64,000 bases of DNA, from positions 2,914,001-2,978,000 of the forward strand of contig JAFFSR010000251.1 in the NCBI GenBank assembly GCA_017163975.1, read 5' to 3'. The notes beneath the pieces are model-generated. The model was not told where the DNA came from, searched no databases, and saw only the letters and a list, made by a program, of their open reading frames with translations. Position 1 is the stretch's first letter. Every line of letters begins with the position of its first letter. This document shows, in pieces, positions 36,801 to 49,808 of this stretch. The position numbers and the translations under genes are program-made. The stretch comes from Anastatus disparis (taxonomy: Eukaryota; Arthropoda; Insecta; Hymenoptera; Eupelmidae).

Positions 36801-39800
36801 AAACCTAGAATTTTTTTTATTTGCGAGACTTAATAACTTCTGTTATTGTTTTGATTAATTGATTAAATAACTCATTTTATTTTATGTGTATATAAAATGT
36901 TTAGAATTTCCACTTGAGAAGTATTGTACATATAGACAAGCGAAACGTTGTGTCAAAAAATTAGAATAGAAATAAATTGTTTATGACAGTATGCCATTGA
37001 ATTCAAATAATTTTATAAATGTTCATTGTCATTAATTTCAATATAATAAAATTTTATTATAAAACTAAAAACTTCAAAGGAATGTATTTTATATAACGTA
37101 AGTCACAGAATTATTTTAATATAATTAAAATTTTAAAACCCATATGCATGCTAAAGTCAGTGTTTAAAAAAAAATGAAATTTATTCAGAACAAATTAATT
37201 GTAAATATTCGAATTTCGTACAACCGAAAAACTGCTTGGACATGTAATAAAATTACAATGCCATTTTACACCATCCCTTGAATGCCAAACAAACCCTCTC
37301 CCCTACGGCAAACAATTTAAAGCGTCAATCAGTGTAAAAATAAATGTAATACGTTAACTCATTGTTTCATCCGGCTTGAACGTCACCTCCATCCGTAATC
37401 GATATACACACATATGTATACACGCATCGGTAAACATCTCTATCAGCACAAATTATTTTTCCCTGTAATAGAAGGAAAACAGCAAAACAAATAGAATATA
37501 TATGTAGAGAGAGAGAAAAAAAAGAAGTAATAAGGAGACAAAAGTCCTTAAACACATATACATATATCAAGTTGCTGTTAACAGAAACGAAAGGTCAGCA
37601 CAGTTAATTTGCGGATGACACTGTTCAAATAGAAAGAAAAACTATATGTCTATGTGTGTGTGTGTACACTATCTCTTACATATACTTCATTATGAACAAA
37701 GTGGTGGATAATGTCGAAAGGTGAAAAGGCCGTGCTCGCCTTCGTTCGTGTAATTATTTTATCCTCTCTGCCGTGTAATTTGGAAGGGGAGAGAAAAAAA
37801 GAACGTATAGATATATAACGACGATGAATGTGTGCATAGGACCCAGTGTGCGTGGTGTATGCGTATACATGCAGTAAAAGAGAAGGAGGAACCAATATGG
37901 AATAAGCCTTGGGGCGTGTGGAATAGACAGGACTAAGTAGGGGTGCAACTGACAGCAGAAGACAATTAACCTTCCGGTAGTATAGCAACTAGTGAATAGT
38001 CTATATCTATATATACATGAAGAAAGAGAGAGATGCATTATATTATATATATATCACATATATATATACTATCAAGTGTCACGCGTCATCGGATCACTAT
38101 TCTAGGTTAATGCAATACGCTTTAGCCTATGAGGATAATACTACAGTAGTATTACAAACCGCGAGATTAAGTATATTATGATGCTTGCTTTGCGAACTAC
38201 ATACGTTTCGCGTATAAGAAGCTGATGTGTCCAGTCGTGCGTAAGTTTGTTGGATTCCCAATGAAATTTCATCCTTTGCAGAGTTAAGTTTTGCATAGTA
38301 CTCGATTATTTGGGTATTTCTAGGAATGTGGAAAATATAAAATTATTCTAATGCCCTATAGCTAATTGAAGCTATGCTTCTTACGCGACGTTACGGCAGG
38401 GGCACTAAATGTATAAAAATCGACAGTCCCAAATGTCACCCAGCGTGAATGAACGAATACGGCACAGGATGCCATTATTGCTATCAACATACAAACATTC
38501 TTTTTTCTCTTTCTTTCTTTCCCTCTCTCCCATTCCGCTTAAGAATATGCATGTATATACATATAAGAAAGATAAAGAAAAAGAGACTGCCTTGTTGTAA
38601 CCGGCAAAGAAGACTAGACATAGCCCCCTCCATTCGCGGCTACCTTTATTGTACATATAAGAGAAAGAAAGAGAGAGGGAGAGAGTCAATTCTTAAAGCC
38701 GGCGGACAGAGAAGGATAGACGTAGAATACGATGATTAAATAAATAAATTATGTAAATAATATTTATTTAATTTAAATTTTAAAATTAGTATACGTATGA
38801 AAATATGCGTTTGTATTTATAATATTATAATCTTAATATATTTTTTTGGCAAGAATTTTTTTATTTTCTCTCATTATCTTCCTCCGTTTATTAATATGTG
38901 TATATTTATATAGTTGTTATTAATTACTACATTAATAACAAAAAATGAAAATTTAATAAAATTTAATAAAATTTTTGTATTTTTCTGTTTACAATGCACA
39001 TGACGAAAATTACGTTTACCTAAATATATGTTTTTTTAATAATTGATATTAATAAAAAACTACATTATTAATATATTTTTAAATACATAATACATCGAAT
39101 GAAAAATAACGTTTTCACTAAAAAATTAATTATAATTTTGCAAATGTCACACTTCCTAATTTCTATGTATATATACTGGAAGCATAGCTTCTGTCGGCCA
39201 GTCCCCACGACTGCCACTCCTGTTTTTTTTTTTATGTGTCGTATGTTCATCAATGTATCGAATGACTTGTAGTATATTATTAACATCAAATTTTATAAAG
39301 TTAATTCGATTAATCTAAAAACCAAAAATTATAGTTGAGTAATTATTCAATTAATAAATTCTGTAACTAAAATTATTTACCTTTTGAGAATTAAAAATAT
39401 AGGTCAAGGTAAGCTTAAATAAATAAAAGAAAAGTCAAATTTTCAGAATGAATTTTTCGATAATGTGCAAAAATTAATGTGGGACATTATTATAATCATT
39501 AATTGAAATTAAAATGAGATGTAAAATCCCTAATAATATTTATTGTTCTCTTTTTTACAATAAACTATTGTAAAATATTCTCACTGTGCAATCAGATATC
39601 TACTTTTGAAATCCATTCATTCGCAAGTATATACATATAGTCGCTAATCGAAGCAATTACGATTAATTTTAAAATAACTTCTTCAGCTGAGAAGTGAGAT
39701 TAATAGATTATAATCAAGGGTTATTAAAGTAGATTGTTAAATTATAAAAGGTTTTATTGTCCGTTTTGAGCATTAATGTTGAGTAATTGTGCGTTAATGT

Positions 39801-40712
39801 TGCACTTGTAAACTTTCATTTCCGATAGGAAATAACAAAGTATCCTAGAAACAATTGCTTTATGATCTTAGCTTTTTTTTACCATAAAGTGTACTCGCTA
39901 TTTATTTGTCATTAAATAGGAATTAAATGATAATTCTAATTACATTATTAATATTAATTTATTTATTTAGATTTCTACAGGCTATAAAAGACTATTTGCA
40001 GAGTTTAATTTTTAGACAAATATACAGACCGATTCACCAATTCGGTTTTAACTATAGGAAATTTGGAAAAACAAGTTATTGCAAACAATGCTTATATAAA
40101 AATTTTAATAAAAATAAGAAATTTAATGGAATCAAGTAACAAAATAAAATAAATAATGACATTAAACTACATTATTCAACAATTTTCTTTTTATCATAGC
40201 ATTATTACGATCTTCATTGATGGAATAAATTGAGATCGTGTGAAACTCATTCCTTTTATGTTTTAAGTACCCATAATCCTATCAGTTCGATCAGCTTATG
40301 CGACAAAATGCGTTATACTCTCTCTCTATATGCACGTATATACATTGAACAAGAGGTGGCAAATCGATTTTGATGAGATTAAGCCATTCACATTTTCTGA
40401 AATTCTCGTATTCAATAGTTTTCCAAACAAAATTAGATAAATATAGACAGGCAAAATAATAGACTTTGTTAACGCATAAATTGAAAAATTTAATTTATTG
40501 AAACAATCATTCACTGATTAAATGTTTAATCCATCTAGCTAAATTGTACATTAAAAAACAAATATGTACCAAATAAATATAAATATTAACAATTGGTATC
40601 CGTATATTAAATAAGTGTTATTCATAAATAAATTAAAATATATAACAATTATTGCTATTTTAACAATTAAAATTTAATAAATAATGTTATTTTATAATAT
40701 CTAAACATTTTA
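30847..40712. other. Intergenic, no gene seen apart from repeats
   Basis: No coding exon could be supported. Open frames of 60-115 codons lack splice sites, motifs or codon structure; those near 35.0-35.35 kb run through hairpin G and those near 37.65-38.04 kb cover TG/TA-rich DNA. Short TG and TA tracts occur near 37655-37668 and 38041-38070. Confidence 0.55.
35235..35380. repeat. Long hairpin G with AT-rich loop
   Basis: A 146-bp inverted repeat. ATATATGGTCAATGTCCCAA with the following TTGCTACTC pairs perfectly with the right end. After a small bulge, GAACCTATTACTA pairs with TAGTAATAGGTTC and CCG/CGG with TGA-type pairs. The apex is A/T-rich, unlike hairpins B, C, E and F. It could be a MITE or a source of hairpin RNA if transcribed. 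Confidence 0.85.
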
Positions 40713-40713
40713 T
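40708..40713 (-). terminator. AATAAA overlapping the stop codon of the DM4/DM12-like gene
   Basis: The minus strand reads TATTAATAAAATG, so AATAAA shares its first A with the TAA stop. If used, the 3' UTR would be only about 20-30 bases. Use is unproven; the next AATAAA is about 215 bases further downstream. Confidence 0.35.
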
Positions 40714-43700
40714 TAATAATCTCCATAGTCATATGGAAAAATTAATGAGTACGTTTTTTTATTCGAAGTTTCATATGGAAAATGTACATAATTTCTTTTG
40801 TTATTGAAAACTTCAGTTCGAGGCCTTCGATTAGATTCGATATAATTCAACCCTAAATTAATTTTCACTGGACCAGAATCGTAATTTTGCTTGAAGTCCT
40901 CCTAAATAAAATAAAAATAAATTCAATTAAAAAATTAAAAATAAAATTCATTAGAAAATCAAATATACTATACCTGAGGGAAAAATTGACGATCCTTCCG
41001 TACTGGTTCCTGATAAGCATAATAATTATTTACATTTAAATCATTGTTGTAAATATTTGGATATTCAACACCATAATTTGATTCATATTGGCTTTCTCTT
41101 TTATCCTTCGGAAATACTACTCTGTTAGATTCACTTTCTCTTAAATTTAGCGAGAAAAAATTTTGGTTGCTATTTTCATTTTTATAATAATCGGAATTAA
41201 TGAATGACAGTTTTCCTGTACCAGTTCGATCTGCTTCTGGTCTGAGAGATAAGTAAGGAGATGAATACTCTGATTTTGGATTTGCAATTCTGTATTCTGA
41301 TGGATAAAGAATAATTATATATTAAAATAAAAATATTTATTGAGAGCTAAAAAAAGTATTCGTCTGCAAAATTTTTCAAATTTTTTTTTTGACATAGTCT
41401 GTTTATTATTCAAATTAATAAAAAATTTTCAATTTTATTGACTATAATATAAATTATATTTTTAAAATTTCATATTTAGAATTTTAAAAAAATATTTGAA
41501 AATGTATCCTCGAATACTTTTTTAAATACTTTTGAATATTTGAGAAAGTATTCTGGAATACTTTCTTCGAATACTTTCTGAAATTAACATTTTTCATGTA
41601 AATATTCTTCCACTTCATAATTTTTCTATTTATTATGAAATATTTAATGAGTTCACGAAGAGGAAATTAACATAAAGGAACCTAATTTGAGAAAGTATTT
41701 GAAGAATTTTGTGGGTGCATACTTCCTCAGCTCTGCATTTATTTCCTATATTATTTTTAAATTAAAGATATTATTACCAGAACTCTTGTAATATGGTCTA
41801 TAATATGACTGCTGAGGTCTATAATAATTGTTAAGGTTAGCATTAAAAAGTCGGAAAAAGCCTCCGTTATGATTGTTTAAATAAGAAATTAGCTGATCTT
41901 GATTTCTTGGACATCTTGGATACTCTTCATAACATGTATGTGGTGATCCTCTGTTTGTATATCCTAATAAAGCAGCTTTGCCAAAGTTCAAAATTGGAGA
42001 CGTTTCACTTATATCAAGAGCTCTTAGCAGTCTACATTATAATAAGCAAATATTAAAACCATTTGAAAATTAATGGACGAAACTAAAAACGTGTATATAT
42101 TTCGAAAACATATTTGTACAAGTAAATGCTGTTATGACATTCTAATATTTTTTGAAAATGTTTATAGATTTAGAATAAAAAAAAACGATTTTGTTAATTT
42201 AACGATTTTTTATTTAAGTGCTATTAAGATTTACAAAACAAAGAAAACTATAGTTCTCTATTTCAAACTTTTTAATTTTTTCAAAAAAATCAATTGATTG
42301 TCTTGATAATAAATAAATAACTTACCCAAATATAGCTTTTGTACCAAAATCCTGAAAATTATTGTTTTGTCTATAAGAAAGACTGCCGGGCATTGAACCA
42401 CTCGCTACTTCACAAAGTATTCGTGGAACGCATTTTAAGTCGTCGTACTTAGAGATAGTGGATAAGGCATTGAAAAATTTTAAACCTGACATATTAAGCG
42501 TATTGAATTTGAATAAGTCAGATAAATTTGGAAACGGTAGTTTTCCGGATAACAATGATGTCAACTAAAATAGTTTACAAAAACATTTTTTTAAGATTCA
42601 TGTATTTACGAAATAATTTCTATTATTATACGGAGAAAATATTTCTGTAATAATTACCATGACAGTCATATTCCTGAGACAAAAAGACTTTCTAGAATAT
42701 TTTAAAAATGATTTTTTAAACTAGTTCTATATGAATATAAAATATTTATAAAATCGTTTAATAATTTTACCTTTGCATTTAGTAAAAATAACGGTTAATA
42801 ATTTTTACAAGAAATTTAATAAAAATTTGCAAGAAAATTAAATAATTTTCACTACTACATCTGGAATTGAACTTCAGTATAAAATTTATTCCGAAATCAA
42901 TCAATTTGATTCAAATTTGCATGCTTTTGTTTTGAATAAAATATTTATAGGTTATACTTAACGGATTTTTGTGATACGTCATTCTACTCAGATACTTTTT
43001 TAATTTTTCATATCATTTTCTACTAAAAATTCTTTAACTTTTACTTCATTCTAAGGTTACCATTAGTCAGGGTATTTTTAAACAATTTTAATTTCTACAA
43101 ACATATTTTCTCCGTATTTGTTATTATCGAAATTTGATATTATCGTTATAATTAAAGAGAAATTTACCATATTATTGCCGAAATAATTTGATGAAGCCGT
43201 ATTGGTTGGGGATATCAGATAATTTGGTGCATATGGATACGAATGATATGATTGCCGAGTATCCTGATACGCACGATCTGTTATTTTATTTTGACTAATA
43301 TTCTGTTGCAATAATGTATCCTTTGCCATTTCGTTCAAACATCTAGAGTGATAAATAATTAAATTGTAATGGCATATTATAATTTGTTAATTAATTTATG
43401 ATGTTAATCATGATAAACATGAAACATACAAGGAAGCCTTTAAAAATTTCAAAAGTTCTTACATTTGCATTTGAGATTATATTTAAATGTTTAATTTGAA
43501 ATCATATAATTAAAACATGGTGAAAAACATATTAGCGAATATTTGAAACAGTAATATTTTTATGAAAATTGCAATCTATTTGAAAAAAATCTATATTAGG
43601 CTCAAAATAAACAAAAAATTTTTAATTAAAAATTAGCTAATAACCAGACAAATTAAGATATTGCATATTTCAGTATTTAAAATATTTGACTGAAGAAATA

Positions 43701-44013
43701 ACTTCTTTTAACAATAATATATTGCAAAAAAAATAGAAAAAAATCAATTATTTAATTAAAAACATCCAATATCTTTCAATATAATTTATGAAAATAATAA
43801 ATCAAATTATAATTTAATAAGCACTCACAGAAATAGATCTGTAGCATTATACGTTCTAGTATCCTCATTAAAATTGCAAAATTGCTGTTCTCTGCTTAAT
43901 TCCTTGTTATTGGTATCGAATTGTTGTGGATCAATTGGAAAAACATCAGCCACTACTAGATCCACAACTAGTATCACCAGAATCGATAAAAAATTCACAA
44001 TGTATCCCGGCAT
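40713..44013 (-). CDS. Secreted DM4/DM12-like domain protein with Tyr/Asn-rich tail, six exons, 454 aa
   Basis: Coding exons on the minus strand are 44013-43829, 43342-43168, 42564-42326, 42031-41778, 41296-40974 and 40901-40713. All introns are GT-AG, the frame is kept throughout, and the total is 1365 nt including TAA. The ATG is followed by a strong signal peptide (residues 1 to about 22; hydrophobic Phe-Leu-Ser-Ile-Leu-Val-Ile-Leu-Val-Val). Residues 165-241 hold a cysteine domain: CVPRILCE (Cys165, Cys171), the block FGLLRALDISE, LLGY, and CYEEYPRC (Cys233, Cys240). This resembles the insect DM4/DM12 family, which also has CxxRxxCE and a C-terminal Cys pair. Family members are usually shorter; here a tail of about 190 residues rich in Tyr, Asn and Ser follows. 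Function is unknown; extracellular location is inferred. The assignment is by motif pattern, not a search. Confidence 0.87.
41297..41777 (-). other. Intron 4 of the DM4/DM12-like gene, with repeated AAAGTATTC motifs
   Basis: The intron contains at least six copies of AGTATTC or GAATACT in both orientations between about 41355 and 41700, including TTGAGAAAGTATTC beside GAATACTTTCTTCG. They form small inverted repeats. No exon seen inside. Confidence 0.6.
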
Positions 44014-44122
44014 GGCTTGCTGTTTAAAGCTTATACAATGCTATTATACACATATACTTCTGTTTTAGTATTGGAGAAATATATCGTTAGCTTATAACGT
44101 TTGTATGCACTATAAACTCGAC

Positions 44123-44133
44123 TTTATATATAC
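44123..44133 (-). promoter_or_regulatory. TATA box candidate for the DM4/DM12-like gene
   Basis: On the minus strand TATATATAAAG lies about 110-120 bases upstream of the start codon. A start of transcription near 44100 would give a 5' UTR of about 85-90 bases without an intron. Only the TATA element is visible; no clear initiator. Confidence 0.45.
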
Positions 44134-46630
44134 GTATACATCAGTTTCTGTGGTTTAGATTTACATAGTTTTCACGCAATTGCAAGCTTGATTTTAGAGA
44201 GCTTCGTTCTGTGTATACCTACTCATCGAAAATCGTACCATGTTTTCTAGCACTAATATATACACGCATAGACAATGCCGTATGGTTTTAACGAAGATAG
44301 CGAAAGAGAAAGAGAGAAATCAGTTGCTAATAAGCGCTCTCGTTATCCAACCGTAAAGCTGATACAAGCCACTATATATAGATAGTTAGTATACAAAAGT
44401 ACTTTACTGAATAGTTTAGCTAATTATGTCTTTACTAACGTTTCTCCTGCTATTGTGAATTTAATGCTCATTGGGAAAAATTTCAAATACTTGTTGTGGA
44501 AAGCTCAATGATGATTATCCTGTTGGTCAATTGTTATTTACGTGGTTAAATTTTCTTCGATGATTTTTAGCTAAAAGAAAATAGATTTATCCTAAGTTAT
44601 GGTGTCAAAAATTATGTCATATTAAAACACAATATACAATACAAACGGAATAATATTTGCGCGAAAATGAGAGTAATAATCAACAAAGAAAAGACTAATT
44701 TTTAAGAAACGTGAATTTTTATACTTTGTAATATATAATTTTCAAAGTCATAATTATGGAATCTGTGTTTTAGGACTTATTTGCAAATTAATTTATAGGT
44801 AAGCTACTTCTACTTTCGATACTATTAATAATTATAAAATAAGGACTCCATAGAAGCTAAAATAGGTGTTTTTTTCACTATCAAAACGTATATTACAAAG
44901 TAATCAGAATCTGAGCTCCACAAGTTGGTAATCATCTTGTGAGTTATATTGTGAGTTATATTAGGTAAAATTAAAATATTGTTAAAAAAATGTCTGTAAC
45001 TTTATTTTTATTTAAAAAAAAAAAAATTTTCTCTTATAAATATTTACACAAAATTATAAATTTTAAATAAATTTATCATTAAATAATCTTTTTAGTGATT
45101 GTTTTGAATTTATTAAGAAATTTTGTTACTTAAAGTATTATAAAATTTCAATTAAGTTAAAATTTTTTGTCATTTAGTCGAAAGTTTAAAATAGAAATTT
45201 TTAAATTATCTTACCGAATTCCATTAAATTATTTTAAAACTTATGTAAACTTTAATTTTTATAGTATTCATTTATTTCAGTATATTTATCATTTATTTAT
45301 GATACTAATTTTAAAATATTTATCAAAATTATTGAAATTTTCACGAATTATAAACGATGTATAAAAAAGAAAACATCACTCAAATATTTATAAAAATTTT
45401 TTAAAATAACTGAATCGAATTGCCATTAAAAGTATATTTGCATAAATTATTGACATTGAGACTGTTTAGATACTTGCTTAAAATAACACAAGAGTTAATA
45501 GCGAGATACAGTTTAATTTCATACAAACTTTATGTACAGCTAAATGCATCATGGTTATTCATTGCAAATACCGTTAATCATACATTCAATTGCATTTCAT
45601 TATGCAAAAACATAGTTTATAATTATACCATATTTACATTACTAACTTTATATCAAGAAGTCAAATCGTGAATTAATGAGCCGAAATTGTAACCGAAATC
45701 TCCTCCCGTGTATACACGAAATCCTCTCCCTCTCGTCAAATTATATACACATTCAAGCACGATAATCGTTTTTGTACGTATACGATGCGTCGAACCTTCA
45801 ACACAAACACTTTTTCCTTTATCTCGGCCACCATAAACATTAAATCCCGTCGAAATGCAACGAACGCGGTAAAAAAGGAAGAGAAAAAAAACCAAGAGAT
45901 AACCTTGTAACGGGTTAGACTCTTCGGAGTCCATATACCAACTGAAAGATTCTTCTTGAACTGGGTCTAAATGTAAGCCTGTGTCTTAAGGTGTTCAGAA
46001 GAAAGGTGTGTATATATAAACGCGTGTGGGCCGATAGGAAAAAACGTCATCGCTTACAAACTCTCTCTCTTTTACAACTTCTCCGGCGCACTCGCCGAGA
46101 GGGACCTACATTCGCATATGTATATGTGCGGTATTACACTTTTCTTTAATGTTTCGCTGTATACATACAAATTATACATGCATTTTTCCACGCGCAATCG
46201 TTTTAATGATAATAGAGGTATTTTGGAGGTATTTTACTTATATTTTGAAAATTTTCTGTTATTCAAATAGAATGACGAAATTTTCAAAGTCTAATGATAA
46301 GATAAATATTAGATTATGAAAGTTTAAATATTTAAAATTTCTTTTAAAATTGTTATTATGAAATTTATAGGTAATAAGGAAAAAATTTACATGCATATTA
46401 TATAATAGACTGATATTCAAAAAATTTTTATATGAATGACACATATTTGTAAATTGAGTTAAACAGTTGAATTCAATATTACTTTCAATAAATTAGTAAA
46501 AACCAGGAACTGAATGAATTTCAAAATTCTTGCATACGTTTTGATTAGAATGACAGAAAGCCCATTTAGAGATGAATGCAAGCGCTTTGGATGTATTAAA
46601 ATTTTACTTTCATTCAAGTGGACTATACTT

Positions 46631-46820
46631 GAGGTCGTTAGCGTCTCACTCGGTAGAGTGAAGGACTCGTAATTTTGAGGTCCCGAGTTCAAATCTCAAT
46701 CTCGGTCGATTCATACAAGCACCACTGTACGTTACATATGCTTTATTTACAAACACAATGATGACTTCCGTCGCTAATTAGTTTCGAAATGATAGTAAAT
46801 ATAGCAAAGTTAAATAAAAT
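46631..46820 (+). mobile_element. tRNA-derived SINE, copy 2
   Basis: Same block order as copy 1: tRNA-like head with CTCACTCGGTAGAGTG and GAGTTCAAATCTC, then CAAGCACCACTGTA, TTTACAAACACAATGA, CCGTCGCTAATTAG, and the tail AGCAAAGTTAAATAAAAT. It has more mutations in the B box than copies 1 and 4, so probably an older insertion. Confidence 0.9.
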
Positions 46821-47810
46821 AAACAAAAAGTGAATTATACTTGCTTCAAATAATCATTTTTGTCAATTAACAAATCTATTTTTGTAACCGTAATCAATAA
46901 AAATGTAAAAAAATATTCCTATAAAACATATCTTTGTTTATAAGTAAATACATTAAATTCAATTTTAAAATAATATTAAAAAATCTAAATTTATCAATAA
47001 ATTTTCAATCATTTTAAAAATTTTATTTTAAGTTGATTGTAAAAAAAATGGAATAGTCCATATAAGTTAATTTACGTGATTTTCGATTATACGCCCACGC
47101 TTGCGTTTCTATACTACAACACGTGTCAGAAATGTATTACTAAGTTTTTGGAATAATAAATAAGGAACATCTACTTAAGAAACGACAAATCCCAGTTGAA
47201 AAAATATATTGCTCCATTGCGTTAAACGTATTTAGACTTTGTATTTGGAATATCCAGCTTTCTAAAATCTCATAAAAATTAGTCATTTTTAACATCAATA
47301 GTGTACAATAACAGATTAAAGTTACTTAAAAATGATAAAGAGCATTTTTTAAATATTTAACATTAATATATTTTTCAAAGTGAAAATTCTACTTTTAAAT
47401 TTAACCGATTTATTATCGCAAGGCGGATACTACGAAATAACTGACTATATTTTGCAAACAAGTGATTTAAAATTTTAGTTGACAAACAGTCCTATTATAA
47501 ATTAAATGAAATATTATGACATTAAATCATTTTAATTACAAACCTTTTCTTTTCCTTTTTTAATTAATAATTCTTTTAATAATACTTTATAACTGAAAAT
47601 TGGCTACTTACTATAAACCAATGACACTATATCCATACGTTGATTGGTTAATTTCTGATTGATTATGACATTCCATTTATAAAGTACTTATGATTAGTTT
47701 AATCGAGAATATTCATAGTTTATTTTTACCAAAATTTAACGCAGTGTACTACAGATGAGTGTAAGAAACGCGCGAAGAATTATATACTAAGCTTAATCAT
47801 CGATCAACAA

Positions 47811-47990
47811 GGTCTTCAGTGGCTCATGCGGTAGAGCGATGGATTCGTAACCCGTTGGCGCGGGTTCGAATCACGGTCTCGGCCGATTGATACAAGCACC
47901 ACTGTATGTTACATGTGCTCTGTTCAAAAACACACTGAAAATCTTCGTCGCTAATTGATAATAATACCATAAATACAGTGACGTTAAAAT
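47811..47990 (+). mobile_element. tRNA-derived SINE, copy 3
   Basis: The tRNA head is well preserved: A box TGGCTCATGCGGTAGAGCG and B box GGTTCGAATCA, with a TTCGTAA loop. The body matches the other copies (CAAGCACCACTGTATGTTAC, TCGTCGCTAATTGA, CAGTGACGTTAAAAT). It lies about 1 kb after copy 2 in the same direction. Confidence 0.92.
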
Positions 47991-49808
47991 TAAAAAAATT
48001 AGAAACTCTTTTTGAAAATTACCGTATTTTATGTAAAACATTGAATCTTATTTTGCAAGAATTTTTAACTTATAAAATCACTACATTTTCATTATCTATA
48101 AAAGGGTTCGTAATTAAGTCATAGAAGCCAATAAGAGAAACAAATCTTTAGTAAAACTGTTTTTTAAATACATAACCAAAAATTATCATGGATGCATTAA
48201 TAAATAGCACCTTTTATTTACATTTTCTCAAGCTATGCTTTTAAATTTATAGCTTGAATTTTTCAAAATAAATCACTAAGAAAATTTAAAGCAAAAATTT
48301 TAAAGTCTTATTATTTTAGTAAAAAACATACATGGAATAAATAAACAACTTTTTATTTCAAACAAAAAATTAGCCATTTCTTTATGGAAGGAATAAAGGT
48401 ACAATTAAAAGTAAATTTTATTTTTCTCATCTACTTTATTACTCGTAGTTATACATAATTGAAAAAATAAATTTACAAAATTTACGATCAACAAATACAA
48501 CTACATAACAATTTCAAATAAAACATTCCATTAAATACTGTACACCTCTTCGAATGCTTTATTTAAAAAAAAAAAAAGAAGAAAAAGAAAATCGTTTCTT
48601 CAATTATCCTAAGGTAAAAGTCGTTCTATTGTTTATGGCATTATCGTAAAATATACCATTAATCATATCATAAAGTGCGTTTATTAAAACCAAACGTCAC
48701 TCTCCATAAAGTCCGCTTGAAAAATCTTGAAAGAAAAAAGTATATATTTTCAATATCGTAAACTTCCTTACCAAAGATATATAGATATACACATAATTTT
48801 TTTTTAATTTTTTTTTTAATTTTCGCAAATGAACATTGCAATTAATCATTGTCTCGCAACAAAGCTACATTCAAAATAGCACCTCGCAACTTCTTCTTTT
48901 ATACAAAAAAAAAAAAATAAAAAGTAATACAACGCTCTAACCTCGTAGTAAATAATTACAATAATCACGGTAGCATCTTTAGCAATTAATTATCGGTAAT
49001 TGACGTTTGTCGTACACATGCAGCTCGAGTGCGCGACTAATAAAAACTATGACGTTACGGTGTATATATATAATGCACCGATACAAAGAAAGAAAACATT
49101 GTGTCTATATAATATTAAAAAAAAAAAAGAAAGAGAGACAAATAGTCGATTACTTCACTTGGAGAAAGCGACAGGTCGAGGTCCGTAACGTATACATGTA
49201 TTTGCTTATACACACACACGCATGCACAATACGTGTATTGTATACGTAAACGCTCGAGTCTCGATGTTACTTCAACGCTGCTGTTTCGATTTTTATTTTT
49301 AGCTTCCTATATTGATTTTGCGAAGATAATCGACTACCAATAACTTATTTCGTATAGGAATAAAAAATTATTAGAAATACTAATGTATTTACAGGGAACT
49401 TTCTGTCGTCTTTGAAGTTTCTATTATTTTATTTTTTTTTAATTAATTTGGTCTTTATGTAATCTTTCCTATGATTCCTTATTAACAGAATTATATACGA
49501 TTATCCTTTGGATGGACTTGAAAAAATGTACAATAACAAATTAATTAGGAGAAACCATAACGTTCGTTTTAAAATAATAACTATGTATAACTTACACAAA
49601 ATTACATAAAGCCGAAATTAAAAAATTCGTTTTTCAATCTTATAATAAACATGTCAATAAACCATAATTTACGGTCGTCCATTTCAAAATCTCAAAATTG
49701 ACAAATGTGATAAATTTCCATGAAAGTAATAAAAAAAAGGGAAAAGAAAAAAGAAACTATTAGATTTATCTTTGATTGAAAAATACTCTATACAAGATCG
49801 GCTCGCAA

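Larger units (their letters stand above)
44134..49808. other. Intergenic between the two minus-strand genes; two SINEs
   Basis: Apart from SINE copies at 46631-46820 and 47811-47990 no gene is supported. An open frame of 93 codons (minus, 45653-45934) has no motif or splice context. It lies upstream of the first gene and downstream of the second. Confidence 0.55.

Noticed and set aside
37650..38038. Minus-strand frames of 94 and 112 codons
   Set aside because: Two overlapping frames of the same TG/TA-rich DNA, no signal or domain that holds up, no splice context.
45653..45934. 93-codon minus-strand frame with Gly-rich segments
   Set aside because: No start context, splice signals or recognisable family; isolated between SINEs and the gene promoter.
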